Shown here: positions 19,423-28,109 of the stretch, one piece after another
Position numbering within the stretch: the stretch's first letter is position 1
Layout of the letters: each line of letters starts with the position of its first letter
Source of the DNA: Rhodoblastus acidophilus
Lineage (GTDB): Bacteria > Pseudomonadota > Alphaproteobacteria > Rhizobiales > Beijerinckiaceae
Assembly (NCBI RefSeq): GCF_900187365.1
Contig: NZ_FYDG01000001.1
Span: 682,001 to 746,000 of the forward strand
Length of the DNA stretch: 64,000 nt
Direction of reading: 5' to 3'
The notes under the pieces: generated by a model
The model's database searches: none
The model's input: the letters and a program-made list of their open reading frames with translations, nothing else
Told to the model about the DNA's origin: nothing
Program-made: the position numbers and the translations under genes

Positions 19423-20949
19423 TCACCCGGCGGCGAGACCCGCCAGAACCTGCGGCAGCGCCTCTGGCAAATCCTCGGCGATCAGCCCCGGCCCGAACGC
19501 GCGCGCCGCCTCGCCATGCAGCCAGACCGCGCAGGCCGCCGCCTCGAACGCCGGCATGTCCTGCGCCAGCAACCCGCCGATCACGCCAGCCAGCACGTCG
19601 CCCGAGCCCGCCGTGGCCAGCGTCGGCGGGGCGTTGGCGGCGATCGCGGCGCGGCCGTCGGGGCTGGCGACCACCGTATCCGGCCCCTTGAGAACGATCG
19701 TCGCGCCCATGACCTGCGCCGCCGCGCGGGCGCGATCGAGTTTCGAGGCGGACGCCGCACTGGTCTTGTCATTGAAAAGGCGGGAAAATTCACCTTCATG
19801 CGGCGTCAGGACGACGCGGGCGGCGCTGGCGGTGATTCGGCGCGCGAGGCTTGCGCTGTCCCCGGCGTAGGCGGTCAGGGCGTCGGCGTCGAGCACGAGG
19901 CCGAGCGGACGCTCCGGCGCGGCGGCGGCGATCAGGGTTTCGGCGAGGACGCGCGTGTCCGGCCCGGTTCCGAACGCCGGGCCGAACACGCAGGCGTTGA
20001 AGCGGCGGTCGGCCAGCAGATCCCGCCATTGCGCCGCGCCATCGGCGGCGCGCAGCATGATGGCGGTGAGCTGGGCGGCGTTGACGGCCAGGGCGTCCGC
20101 CGGACTGACCAGGGTGACGAGGCCCGCCCCCGCGCGCAGGCCGGCGCGGGCGGCGAGGCGCGCCGCGCCGGTGCGGGTCATCGGCCCCGAGGCGACCAGC
20201 AGGTGGCCGCGCGTATATTTGTGGCCGTCAATGCGCGGCTGCGGCCGGGCATCGCGCCACAAATCCGGGCCGTTCAGGAAGGTTTGGGGCGCGATTTCCG
20301 TCAAAACGGCCGGTTCGATGCCGATTTGCCGCAACAGGATTTCGCCGCAGACCGCGCGGCCGGGCAGCAGGACATGGCCCGGCTTGAGGCGGAAGAAGGT
20401 GACGGTCTTTTGTTTTTCCGCGCGCACGGCGATTGACCCAATGGCGCCGGTCGCCCCGTCGAGGCCCGAGGGCACGTCCACCGCCAGCGCCGGCTTGCCC
20501 GAGGCGTTGATGCGCTCGACCGTCGCCAACGCCCTGCCGTCGAGCGGGCGCGAAAGGCCGGCGCCGAACAGGGCGTCGATGACCAGATCGGCTGCGGCGG
20601 GATCGACATCCTCGACGGCGCGGGTCTCGCCGGGCCAGTCCTCGAACGCGTTTTTGGCGTCGCCGCGCAGGAAACGGGGATCGCCGAGCGCGCCGACCAC
20701 GACCTCGAACCCGGCCTCGCGCAGCAGGCGCGCCGCGACATAGCCGTCGCCGCCATTGTTGCCGGGGCCGCAGAAGACCGCCGCCCGCCCGCCGCCCGAA
20801 GCCCGCAGCAGATCGGCGGCGACGGCGGCGACCGCCCGGCCCGCCTTGAGCATCAGGCCGTAGCCGGGAACCCCGGCGGCGATGGTCAGGGCGTCGGCGC
20901 GTCCCATTTCCTGAGGCGTCAGCAATTCGATCGGCGTGTCGGACAACAT
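19423..20949 (-). CDS. nnr: Bifunctional NAD(P)H-hydrate epimerase / ADP-dependent NAD(P)H-hydrate dehydratase
   Basis: This enzyme repairs hydrated NADH/NADPH: the epimerase interconverts R and S forms and the dehydratase restores NAD(P)H at the cost of ADP. The 508-residue fusion has an N-terminal YjeF_N domain (VFCGPGNNGGDGYVAARLL, DALFGAGLSRPL, AVDVPSGLDG) and a C-terminal ribokinase-like YjeF_C domain (GHKYTRGHLLVASG, VLDADALTAYAG, LTPHEGEFSRL, TLATAGSGDVLAGVIGGLLAQ). ATG 20949 begins the conserved MLSDTPIELLTPQEM; a GTG 19 codons upstream is possible but adds unconserved sequence. It is divergent from the malyl-CoA lyase gene. Confidence 0.93.
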   Translation of the reverse strand: MLSDTPIELLTPQEMGRADALTIAAGVPGYGLMLKAGRAVAAVAADLLRASGGGRAAVFCGPGNNGGDGYVAARLLREAGFEVVVGALGDPRFLRGDAKNAFEDWPGETRAVEDVDPAAADLVIDALFGAGLSRPLDGRALATVERINASGKPALAVDVPSGLDGATGAIGSIAVRAEKQKTVTFFRLKPGHVLLPGRAVCGEILLRQIGIEPAVLTEIAPQTFLNGPDLWRDARPQPRIDGHKYTRGHLLVASGPMTRTGAARLAARAGLRAGAGLVTLVSPADALAVNAAQLTAIMLRAADGAAQWRDLLADRRFNACVFGPAFGTGPDTRVLAETLIAAAAPERPLGLVLDADALTAYAGDSASLARRITASAARVVLTPHEGEFSRLFNDKTSAASASKLDRARAAAQVMGATIVLKGPDTVVASPDGRAAIAANAPPTLATAGSGDVLAGVIGGLLAQDMPAFEAAACAVWLHGEAARAFGPGLIAEDLPEALPQVLAGLAAG

Positions 20950-21092
20950 GGCCAAATTCTGGGCCGGCGCGTGCGAAAATGCAATTGCGGGCCGCGCGCG
21001 CTCCACCCCAGGCCGCGCGCGCTCCCCCCAAAGACCGGCTTTCCCTTTCGGGATTCCTGTTTTAAGGCCGAGCGCAAACGAGGGAGATTTTC

Positions 21093-22139
21093 ATGACCAT
21101 CAAGAGCCCGCGCAATTTTTTCAAGCCGCTCGCCATTGGCGCCCCCGAGCCGTTTCGCGAACCGCCGGTGCGGGTCGAGCGCATGATCCATTTCGTGCCG
21201 CCGCATCTCGACAAGGTGCGCGCCAAGATCGGCGACATGATCCCGACCGTGGACGTGATTCTCGGCAATCTCGAGGACGCCATTCCCGCCGACGCCAAGG
21301 AGGCCGCGCGCAAGGGTTTTATCGAGATGGCCAGCGCGCATGACTATGGCTCGACCGGGCTGTGGACGCGCGTCAACTGCCTGAATTCGCCGTGGATCCT
21401 CGACGACCTCACCGAAATCGTGGCGGCGGTCGGCCAAAAACTCGACGTCATCATGCTGCCCAAGGTCGAGGGGCCCTGGGACATTCACTATCTCGATCAG
21501 TTGCTGGCCCAGCTTGAGGCGCGGCATCAGATCAAGAAGCAGATCATGATCCACGCCATTCTCGAAACCGCCGAGGGCGTGAAGAATGTCGAGAGCATCG
21601 CGCTGGCCTCGCCGCGCATGCACGGCATGAGCCTGGGCCCGGCGGATCTCGCGGCCTCGCGCGCCATGAAGACGACGCGGGTGGGCGGCGGCCATCCCGA
21701 ATACAAGGTGCTGGCGGACGCCGAAGGTTCCGCGCCGCGCGCGGTTTACCAGCAGGATTTGTGGCATTACACCGTCGCCAAAATGGTCGACGCCTGCCAG
21801 AGCGCGGGCATCAAATCGTTCTATGGCCCGTTCGGCGACATTTCCGATCTCGCCGCCTGCGAAGTGCAGTTCCGCAACGCGTTTTTGCTGGGCTGCGCCG
21901 GGGCGTGGTCGCTGCATCCCAATCAGGTCGCCATCGCCAAGCGCGTTTTCTCGCCCGATCCCAAGGAAGTGGCCTTCGCCAAGAAGATTCTGGAGGCCAT
22001 GCCCGACGGCTCCGGCGTCGCCATGATCGACGGCAAGATGCAGGACGACGCCACCTGGAAACAGGCGAAGGTGATGGTGGATTGCGCCAGGCAGGTCGCC
22101 GCCAAAGATCCGGAATTCGCCGCCGCCTACGGCTTCTGA
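21093..22139 (+). CDS. mcl: L-malyl-CoA / beta-methylmalyl-CoA lyase
   Basis: Mcl1-type enzymes cleave (S)-malyl-CoA to acetyl-CoA and glyoxylate and beta-methylmalyl-CoA to propionyl-CoA and glyoxylate, in the ethylmalonyl-CoA pathway, the serine cycle or the 3-hydroxypropionate cycle. The 348-residue protein is a HpcH/HpaI/CitE-type TIM barrel: [65 protein letters not shown] (conserved Glu and metal-binding region), and [24 protein letters not shown]. These match alphaproteobacterial Mcl1 rather than plain CitE. GAGGGAG precedes ATG 21093. A terminator follows. No other pathway gene is adjacent. Confidence 0.93.
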   Translation: MTIKSPRNFFKPLAIGAPEPFREPPVRVERMIHFVPPHLDKVRAKIGDMIPTVDVILGNLEDAIPADAKEAARKGFIEMASAHDYGSTGLWTRVNCLNSPWILDDLTEIVAAVGQKLDVIMLPKVEGPWDIHYLDQLLAQLEARHQIKKQIMIHAILETAEGVKNVESIALASPRMHGMSLGPADLAASRAMKTTRVGGGHPEYKVLADAEGSAPRAVYQQDLWHYTVAKMVDACQSAGIKSFYGPFGDISDLAACEVQFRNAFLLGCAGAWSLHPNQVAIAKRVFSPDPKEVAFAKKILEAMPDGSGVAMIDGKMQDDATWKQAKVMVDCARQVAAKDPEFAAAYGF

Positions 22140-22151
22140 GCCCGCCCGTTC

Positions 22152-22184
22152 CCCGGCGCCCCTTGCGGCGCCGGGAGACTTTTT
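22152..22184 (+). terminator. Intrinsic terminator of mcl
   Basis: A perfect 9-bp stem (CCCGGCGCC at 22152-22160, GGCGCCGGG at 22167-22175) with a CCTTGC loop, followed after AGAC by TTTTT, 13 bases past the mcl stop. Confidence 0.85.
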
Positions 22185-22201
22185 GACGCCGTTTCAGCGG
22201 A

Positions 22202-22229
22202 TTGACACGTAACAGCTTGGGTTTAATAT
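22202..22229 (+). promoter_or_regulatory. Candidate sigma-70 promoter of hspQ
   Basis: TTGACA at 22202-22207 and TAATAT at 22224-22229 with a 16-base spacer, in a short AT-rich stretch about 40 bases before the hspQ start. Confidence 0.45.
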
Positions 22230-22269
22230 TATTTAGGTCTGTGGATCAATTTTGCGGACGGATGTGTCG

Positions 22270-22599
22270 ATGAAACCCAGGGCGGCGAAATATTGCATCG
22301 GCCAGGTGGTGAAGCACCGCAAATACCCGTTTCGCGGCGTGATTTTCGACATCGACCCGGTATTCGCCAATAGCGAGGAATGGTGGCTGTCCATTCCCGA
22401 GGACGTGCGCCCGGCCAAGGACCAGCCGTTCTATCATCTCTACGCCGAGAACGCCGACACCGAATACACCGCCTATGTGTCCGAGCAGAATCTCGCGCCC
22501 GACGACAATGAGACGCCGCTGCGCAACCCGCAGGTCGACGTCGTGTTCTGCCGCAACGCCTCGGGACGCTACATCAAACGCAGCAATGTGCTGAACTGA
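22270..22599 (+). CDS. hspQ: Heat shock protein HspQ (hemimethylated-DNA-binding YccV family)
   Basis: HspQ in enterobacteria binds hemimethylated DNA and acts as a specificity-enhancing factor of Lon. The 109-residue product carries the whole family core: KYCIGQVVKHRKYPFRGVIFDIDPVFANSEEWWLSIP, then QPFYHLYAENADTEYTAYVSEQNLAPDDN. ATG 22270 is preferred; an in-frame TTG six codons upstream is the alternative. It stands alone behind its own promoter, about 7 kb from lon. Confidence 0.92.
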   Translation: MKPRAAKYCIGQVVKHRKYPFRGVIFDIDPVFANSEEWWLSIPEDVRPAKDQPFYHLYAENADTEYTAYVSEQNLAPDDNETPLRNPQVDVVFCRNASGRYIKRSNVLN

Positions 22600-22688
22600 C
22601 CAGCTTCCGGCAAGGATGAGCCGCCACACTGGCTGCGAATTCGCGAAGCGCGCGGAGGCGACCCCCGGCGTTTCGCACGGAGGCGACC

Positions 22689-22991
22689 ATGAGCGTTCTC
22701 TCCACCAGCGCCGCCACATCCATGACGGCCCGATTGCAGCACTGGCGCCAGCCGCAGGCCGGCAAGGCCAACGGCGCCGCCGACGCGTTTCCCGACCCCG
22801 CCGCCGATGACGCATCGGCGTCCTTCTTGTCATCTGTGACGACGGACGCGTGGACGCCGCGGGAGACGCCGGCGCCTTCCGTTGCGGCGCAGGCGGCGGC
22901 CTCGCTACAGGACGAATTGTTCAGTCTGCTCAACGCCGCCGCCGCAAGCGGCCAGGGCGTTGGGGCGGAGCGGGCGCAATCAACCGCCTGA
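22689..22991 (+). CDS. Hypothetical small protein
   Basis: The 100-residue product begins at ATG 22689 with GGAGG about seven bases upstream and ends just before a strong terminator, which supports it as a real gene. It is rich in Ala, Ser, Pro and Asp and probably largely disordered, with a short amphipathic helix near the end (SLQDELFSLLNAAAAS). No family recognised. Confidence 0.55.
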   Translation: MSVLSTSAATSMTARLQHWRQPQAGKANGAADAFPDPAADDASASFLSSVTTDAWTPRETPAPSVAAQAAASLQDELFSLLNAAAASGQGVGAERAQSTA

Positions 22992-22994
22992 AAC

Positions 22995-23025
22995 AAAAAA
23001 TGCGCGGATTGCTCCGCGCATTTTT
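22995..23025. terminator. Bidirectional intrinsic terminator
   Basis: TGCGCGGA at 23001-23008 pairs with TCCGCGCA at 23013-23020 around TTGC, flanked by six A and five T. It can end the small gene on the left and the converging IalB gene on the right. Confidence 0.85.
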
Positions 23026-23047
23026 GATGGACGTTCGACAGGCTGGC

Positions 23048-23761
23048 TTATTTGCCGGCGGCCGGAGCTGCGGGCGCGGGAGCCGGGGCCGCGGCGGCGG
23101 CAGGCTGCTGGGCCTCGAGCTTCTTGCGCTCTTCCTCGGCGCGCTTCTGCAGTTCTTCCGCCAGCTTCTTCTGCTGCTCTTCCAGCACCTTGGGGTCGAC
23201 CGCGGGGCCGTCGAAGGCGGCGCCGAAGCCGGCCAGCGGCAGATTGAACACCACTTCCATATTGGCCTGGTTCTTCACCGAGACCGCCATGGTCGTACCC
23301 TTCTTCGCGGCGTCCACCACGTCCTTCTTCACCTTGGCTTCGGCGAAGCAGCCGTTGGGGAAGCAGATTTCGTAGCCGCCCTCGGAGACCGGGCCCTTGT
23401 CGATGGCGAAGCGGAAGCCAGGACGCAGCATCAGGCCCACCGGCATCAGGAAGCGCACGATCTTGGTTTCGTCGCCCTTCACGTCATAGACGGCGAGCGC
23501 CAGAACCGGCGGCTGATCGGCCTTGGCGCCGAAATCGCGGGTGGTGTAGCAAATTTCCTTGTTGGCGGCCTGGTCCTTGCCGCAGACCTTGGTCCATTGC
23601 GGCTGAGAGGGCTGGAGATCGACCTTCATCGGGCCTTGGGGCGCGGCGGGCTGGGCGGCCGGCGCCTGAGCCGGGGCCGCCGGCTTCTGCGCCTGGGCGA
23701 AGGCCGGGTTTACAAGCATGGCGCCCGCGATCACAGCGAGACCAAAGCGAGTCATGGACAT
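23048..23761 (-). CDS. Invasion-associated locus B (IalB) family protein
   Basis: IalB proteins are secreted or periplasmic and common in Rhizobiales, named after a Bartonella invasion factor; in free-living species their role is unknown. The 237-residue product has a signal peptide (LAVIAGAMLVNPAFAQA, to ~25), a Pro/Ala/Gln spacer, and the IalB core QWTKVCGKD...KEICYTTRDFGA, VRFLMPVGLMLRPGFRFAIDKG, EICFPNGCFAEA (four Cys, likely two disulfides). A charged helix of about 40 residues (LEEQQKKLAEELQKRAEEERKKLEAQQ) and an Ala/Pro tail extend the C-terminus beyond the usual family length. ATG 23761 follows AAGGA at six bases. A second, shorter IalB gene lies at 47269-47811. Confidence 0.88.
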   Translation of the reverse strand: MSMTRFGLAVIAGAMLVNPAFAQAQKPAAPAQAPAAQPAAPQGPMKVDLQPSQPQWTKVCGKDQAANKEICYTTRDFGAKADQPPVLALAVYDVKGDETKIVRFLMPVGLMLRPGFRFAIDKGPVSEGGYEICFPNGCFAEAKVKKDVVDAAKKGTTMAVSVKNQANMEVVFNLPLAGFGAAFDGPAVDPKVLEEQQKKLAEELQKRAEEERKKLEAQQPAAAAAPAPAPAAPAAGK

Positions 23762-23982
23762 CCGAAATCCTTTCAACTGATCCTCATTTCCGGCCGCTTC
23801 GACGCTGAACTGTGGGCCGGATTCTTCGGCATTCGCGAGCGAGGGCGCGCGCTCTTCGCCCTTAAATAAGGCGATTAATTGACAGGGTCTTCTTATCCGC
23901 TTCGTTCCGCCATTTCCAGCGGCCAAATCCGGCGGCGCGTGATTTTCTGGCCTTTGCGCGGCGGTTCGCCTAGATTTCTCCA

Positions 23983-25806
23983 ATGCTGAGGCGTTTCGCG
24001 GCAATTCTTTCTCTGGCCTGCGCCGCCTGCCCCGCCGCCCCCGGTCCGGCGGCGCGGGCGCAGGACGCCGGCGCGCGAATCAGCGGGGCGCTCGCCATGC
24101 ACGGCGCCCCCGCCCTGCCCCCCGGTTTCCGGGCGTTTCCCTATGCCGACCCCGATGCGAAAAAGGGCGGCGTGGTGCGGATCGGCGCGCTCGGCGCCTT
24201 CGACAACCTCAATCCCTATGGCGTCAACGCCGGCTCGACCGCGCTCGGCCTGATCGGGCCGGTCTATCAAAGCCTTTTGGCGCGCAATCTGGATGAGCCG
24301 TTTTCGCTGTACGGGCTGGTCGCCGAGAGCGTCGAAACCGACGACGCCCGCGATTTCGTCACCTTCCGGCTCGATCCGCGCGCCCATTTCTCCGACGGCG
24401 TCGCGATCACCGCCGCGGACGTGGTGTTTTCCTTCAACCTGTTGAAACGGCGCGGGCGGCCGCAGACGCGCGCGGCCTTCGCGCTGGTCGCCGGGGTGAG
24501 CGCCCCCGACGCCCGCACCGTGCGGTTCGACCTGACCGGCGCCAACGACCGCGAATTGCCGCTGATCCTGGCGCTGACGCCGGTGCTGCCCGCCCACGCC
24601 CTCGCCGAACAGGCGTTCGCCGACAACGGCCTCGCCGTTCCGCTCGGCTCCGGGCCTTACAAGGTGGCCGAGGTCAAGCCGGGGGAGCGGCTGGTTCTGG
24701 TTCGCGATCCCGACTATTGGGGACGCGACCTGCCGACCACGCGCGGCATGTATAATTTCGACCGCGTCGAATATTTGTATGGCCGCGACGACAACGGGCT
24801 GTTCGAGGCGTTCAAGGCCGGGCTGATCGACTATCGCGAGGAAGGCGACCCGCGCCGCTGGGCCAAGGCGTATCATTTTCCGGCGCGCGAAAAGGGCGAG
24901 GTGGCGGTGGAAGCCCTGCCGCTCGGCGGCCCCAAGGGCATGGAGGCGCTGGCCTTCAACACCCGGCGCGACCTGTTCGCCGACGCGCGGCTGCGCGAGG
25001 CGCTGGCGATGATGTTCGATTTCGAATGGCTCAACGCCAAGCTGTTCGACGGATTTTTCACGCGCACGAAAAGTTTTTTCGACGCGTCGGACCTGTCCGC
25101 CTTCGGGCGCCCCGCCGACGCCGCCGAGCGCGCGCTGCTGGCGCCCTTTCCCGGCGCCGTGCGCGCGGACATTTTTGAGGGCCGCTGGGCGCCGCCGGCG
25201 TCCGACGGCTCCGGCCGCGACCGCGACATGGCGCGTCGCGCGCTGGAACTGGCTGAACAGGCGGGCTGGCAGATGCAGGATGGCGCGCTGCGGCGCGACG
25301 GGCGGCCGCTGAGCTTCGAGATCATGACGCGGACCCGCGACGAGGAGCGCATCGCCCTGACCTATGCCGGCCAATTGCGCCGCATCGGCGTCGAGGCGCG
25401 GGTGCGGCCCGTGGACGACGCGCAATACCAGCGCCGGCGCCAGAGATTCGATTTCGACATGACGTTTGCGCTGTGGCAGGCGTCCGCCTCGCCCGGCAAC
25501 GAGCAGCGCAACCGCTGGAGCGCGGAAGCGGCGGAGCGCGAAGGCTCGTATAATTTTTCCGGCGCGCGGGAGCCGGCGCTCGACGCGATGATCGCGGCGC
25601 TGGCGGCGGCGCAAAGCCACGAGGATTTCACCGCCGCCGTGCGCGCGCTCGACCGTGTGTTGCTGTCGGGGTTTTACGCCGTGCCGCTGTTCCACCGCGA
25701 CGCCCAGTGGATCGCCTATCGGCGGCGGATCGGCCATCCAGCGCGGCTGCCCCGCTTCGCGCAGCCGCCGTTCGGCGAAGCGCTGGAAACGTGGAGCGTG
25801 CGGTAG
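23983..25806 (+). CDS. Periplasmic solute-binding protein, family 5 (YejA/peptide type)
   Basis: Family 5 binding proteins deliver peptides, nickel or microcin-like substrates to ABC importers. The 607-residue product has a signal peptide (residues 1-27, ending AARAQ) and family 5 landmarks: HGAPALPPGFRAFPYADPDAKKGGVVRIG, DNLNPYGVNAG, LLARNLDEPFSLYGLVAESVE, FRLDPRAHFSDG, and ALAFNTRRDLFADARLREALAMMFDFEWLN. Length and the FRAFPYADPDAKKGG segment fit the YejA branch. No permease or ATPase gene follows: the next gene, opposite and lower in GC, looks inserted, and a decayed copy of this gene's 3' end occurs beyond it. The transport system may therefore have been broken up here or lies elsewhere. 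Confidence 0.9.
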   Translation: MLRRFAAILSLACAACPAAPGPAARAQDAGARISGALAMHGAPALPPGFRAFPYADPDAKKGGVVRIGALGAFDNLNPYGVNAGSTALGLIGPVYQSLLARNLDEPFSLYGLVAESVETDDARDFVTFRLDPRAHFSDGVAITAADVVFSFNLLKRRGRPQTRAAFALVAGVSAPDARTVRFDLTGANDRELPLILALTPVLPAHALAEQAFADNGLAVPLGSGPYKVAEVKPGERLVLVRDPDYWGRDLPTTRGMYNFDRVEYLYGRDDNGLFEAFKAGLIDYREEGDPRRWAKAYHFPAREKGEVAVEALPLGGPKGMEALAFNTRRDLFADARLREALAMMFDFEWLNAKLFDGFFTRTKSFFDASDLSAFGRPADAAERALLAPFPGAVRADIFEGRWAPPASDGSGRDRDMARRALELAEQAGWQMQDGALRRDGRPLSFEIMTRTRDEERIALTYAGQLRRIGVEARVRPVDDAQYQRRRQRFDFDMTFALWQASASPGNEQRNRWSAEAAEREGSYNFSGAREPALDAMIAALAAAQSHEDFTAAVRALDRVLLSGFYAVPLFHRDAQWIAYRRRIGHPARLPRFAQPPFGEALETWSVR

Positions 25807-25872
25807 GAGGAGGTTTTTTGGTGGGCGATGCTGGGGGCGATGGCGGAGAACGGCTCAAACGGGTCATTCGAG

Positions 25873-27696
25873 CTACCTCGTCGAAAGCGAGCGGGCAAAA
25901 TCGTTCAAATCTTCTAAAATCGTATTGAACTCGTCTGGGATATCCGCTCGGCGGATGTGTGAGACTATTTGGATGGCAGTAATTGAAACGTGTAAATCAT
26001 TTTGCAGCCTCGTGTTCAGTTCAGCGAAAGTTTGTTTGCCAGGGACCGCACCGAAGCGCATTTTTTTATTTTCCCATATTGGGTCGAGAAAGGTGATCGC
26101 CTCTTTTGTTAAGGTAGAGATATCTTTACCGCTCTTTGCGAAATAGCGAATACGATGACCGACCACTTGCGACTGCACGTCTGTGCGCATCGAAGCGGTA
26201 ATTTCTTCGAGGAGTCGAAAAATGGTTGACTCACCCGAGGCGGCAAATTTCTCCAACTCGGCTGGTCGATCCCGTAGACGTGCCTCCACTGCTTTGGCAA
26301 TCGCATGTGGGACGAGGAGGTAGTTCTCGATCTCCTTCGATCCAAGCACGTGAAAGCGCGGCACTACGCTCCGGATTCCCGCAACGATTTCGTTGATTTC
26401 CTCAATTGACCTGTAATCTCGATCGAGAAGAGCTGCGATCGCAATTTCAGCCTTCAGGACCTGCCCAAACGTCCAAGCTGCATCCTCGATCCGCTGCCGT
26501 TGCGCGAAACCTCCGATTGGCACGACGGTCACATCGCCGCCGTCTGCGAGAGCTTCATAACCGAGTTGCGAGGCAAAGCGGCGCAAGAGCTTGTAGTCTT
26601 GACCTTCAAAAAAAAGCACTCGGCGCCCGCGCGATAATTTTGTGAGATGAATGTTCTGCGCCGATCCTATGGAAAACAGGGCCTCTTGAAGTCCCTCGAT
26701 TTCACCGATTCTCTTGGCTGCTCGCCGGCCCCGATCGACAAGCACAACTTCGTCGCGCTCCGCATCATTAACTATCTCCGCAGAGTGCGTGGCTAGAATT
26801 ATCTGCTTGCCTGTGCGGCGCAGAAGTTCGAACAAGCGTCTCTGTAAGTCGGGGTGAAGATAAATCTCAGGTTCATCCACTATCAGTGCAGTTGATGTCG
26901 TCGCTGAAACTAAGTGGGTAAGGAGCTGAAGCCATACCTGAAAGCCAAAACCTGCCCAAGAGACCTCGCGAGCGCGACGTGCCTCGGTGAAAAACATTTC
27001 CAGTCGGGGCGGCGCGACACCGTATCGGACGGGCTCCGAAATAGTCACCCCCAACCAACTCTCCTCGACCATCTTCTTAAAAGTAGAAAACAATTCTCTT
27101 TGCCGAAACCAAACATTCCTAAACATTCGATGCGAACGACGACCTGAACGATGCCGTTCGACGTACTCGTCCGTTAGCCACTCTTCTTCTTCTTCGATAG
27201 GCCCAAGAGTCGGAAAGGCATAAATTTCAACGGGAAACCGCGCTTTAAATTGGCTGGTTGTGGTGACGCGCGCGCCGTTGGTTTCGACCGTCATTAAACA
27301 TCGCGCACTATCAATTAGAAGAATTCTAATTTGTGAGCCATTCGTAAACTCAAACGAAATTGACGTTTCTTCCACGCTGTCGTAATTCGCGTCAGAATGA
27401 ACATTGACTAATGAAATGGGGAGCGTCGAAACCGGCACTTCCCAGCCAAATATAGACGAGCTTTCACGTGCGATGACTGTCGGATTGCGGCGGCGCGCAT
27501 ATCTTAAAGCTGCTCCCAGCAATCGAAATGCGTCCAGCACGGACGACTTACCAGCGTTATTGGGGCCGACGAGCACATTGATATGACGGAAGCTAATTTG
27601 ATAATTCCGCAACCCTTTGAAATTACGGAACCGCACTGTTCTCAATTGCAATTGAACCTCACGCCAATGAAATGTATTCTCGCATTTTCCGTACAT
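25873..27696 (-). CDS. OLD-family ATPase/TOPRIM nuclease
   Basis: OLD (overcoming lysogenisation defect) proteins couple an ABC/SMC-type ATPase to a C-terminal TOPRIM nuclease; several act in phage defence. In this 607-residue protein the ATPase half has RTVRFRNFKGL, Walker A GPNNAGKSS (44-52), signature-region WAGFGFQVWLQLL, Walker B LIVDEPEIYLHPD (Asp274, Glu275) and ATHS H-loop (302-305). The TOPRIM half has LFFEGQDYKLL (Glu364) and ALLDRDY (Asp425, Asp427). GC content is clearly lower than in the flanking genes and codon choice is more AT-rich, indicating acquisition. No UvrD-type or second defence gene is adjacent, so it looks like a class 1 (solitary) OLD protein. ATG 27696 lacks a good ribosome site; a TTG around residue 16 with GAGG upstream would start just before the conserved strand. 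Confidence 0.88.
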   Translation of the reverse strand: MYGKCENTFHWREVQLQLRTVRFRNFKGLRNYQISFRHINVLVGPNNAGKSSVLDAFRLLGAALRYARRRNPTVIARESSSIFGWEVPVSTLPISLVNVHSDANYDSVEETSISFEFTNGSQIRILLIDSARCLMTVETNGARVTTTSQFKARFPVEIYAFPTLGPIEEEEEWLTDEYVERHRSGRRSHRMFRNVWFRQRELFSTFKKMVEESWLGVTISEPVRYGVAPPRLEMFFTEARRAREVSWAGFGFQVWLQLLTHLVSATTSTALIVDEPEIYLHPDLQRRLFELLRRTGKQIILATHSAEIVNDAERDEVVLVDRGRRAAKRIGEIEGLQEALFSIGSAQNIHLTKLSRGRRVLFFEGQDYKLLRRFASQLGYEALADGGDVTVVPIGGFAQRQRIEDAAWTFGQVLKAEIAIAALLDRDYRSIEEINEIVAGIRSVVPRFHVLGSKEIENYLLVPHAIAKAVEARLRDRPAELEKFAASGESTIFRLLEEITASMRTDVQSQVVGHRIRYFAKSGKDISTLTKEAITFLDPIWENKKMRFGAVPGKQTFAELNTRLQNDLHVSITAIQIVSHIRRADIPDEFNTILEDLNDFARSLSTR

Positions 27697-28109
27697 GTGA
27701 CGGTGCAGACAAAATCATGTCTGAAACGAAGAATGTCCTCTCAGCGATGATTCTATCCGATCGATAGGCAGAGGTTAAGTAAACGCTTTATCGCGGGCTT
27801 GTCGATGATGGTGTCGTGCAATTCCCAGTCCCTCCCCTTCAGCCAGCGCCGGTGATCTTCGGAACCGGTCGTTCCCGCTATGGCGGCTTACCGCCGAAGG
27901 CGGAAACAGTAGGGATAGGAACCGGCAAGGGACCCGTCCAAATCGCAGTCCAATCCCGTTTGGCCACGCTCTCGGCCAAGGCAGCCGGTTCTCCGAACAT
28001 TCTACAGAGATGTCTGCCGCGCCCAAACCGCCGTTCAACGAAGCGGGATAAACGTGGAGCTTGCGGTCGGCCCCGCCCGCCCCCATCTTGGCGCGACGGA
28101 GGATCGCGC
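27697..28109. other. Intergenic region between OLD gene and patatin gene
   Basis: About 410 bases containing no intact gene. The left part is AT-rich and presumably holds the OLD promoter. The right part includes a decayed copy of the end of the solute-binding-protein gene (28028-28066). Confidence 0.6.
28028..28066 (+). pseudogene. Remnant resembling the 3' end of a family 5 solute-binding-protein gene
   Basis: This stretch matches the terminal codons of the intact gene at 25767-25806 at roughly 80% of positions by eye, including the 11 bases AAACGTGGAGC. In frame it reads PPFNEAG-stop-TWSLR, against PPFGEALETWSVR-stop in the intact gene. It therefore looks like the tail of a second, paralogous binding-protein gene or of a duplicated copy, with a premature stop and no coding sequence left upstream. 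Confidence 0.6.

Noticed and set aside
25873-27696. Gabija (GajA) or PARIS system
   Set aside because: Both need a second gene (UvrD-like GajB, or separate AriA/AriB). The neighbours here are a binding protein and a patatin.
27775-28086. 103-codon minus-strand frame between the OLD and patatin genes
   Set aside because: No ribosome site, no recognisable motif, and overlap with the binding-protein remnant on the other strand.
25807-28109. Insertion sequence or integron carrying the OLD gene
   Set aside because: No transposase, integrase or terminal inverted repeats were seen. The flanking similarity is explained better by a gene remnant than by a target-site duplication.
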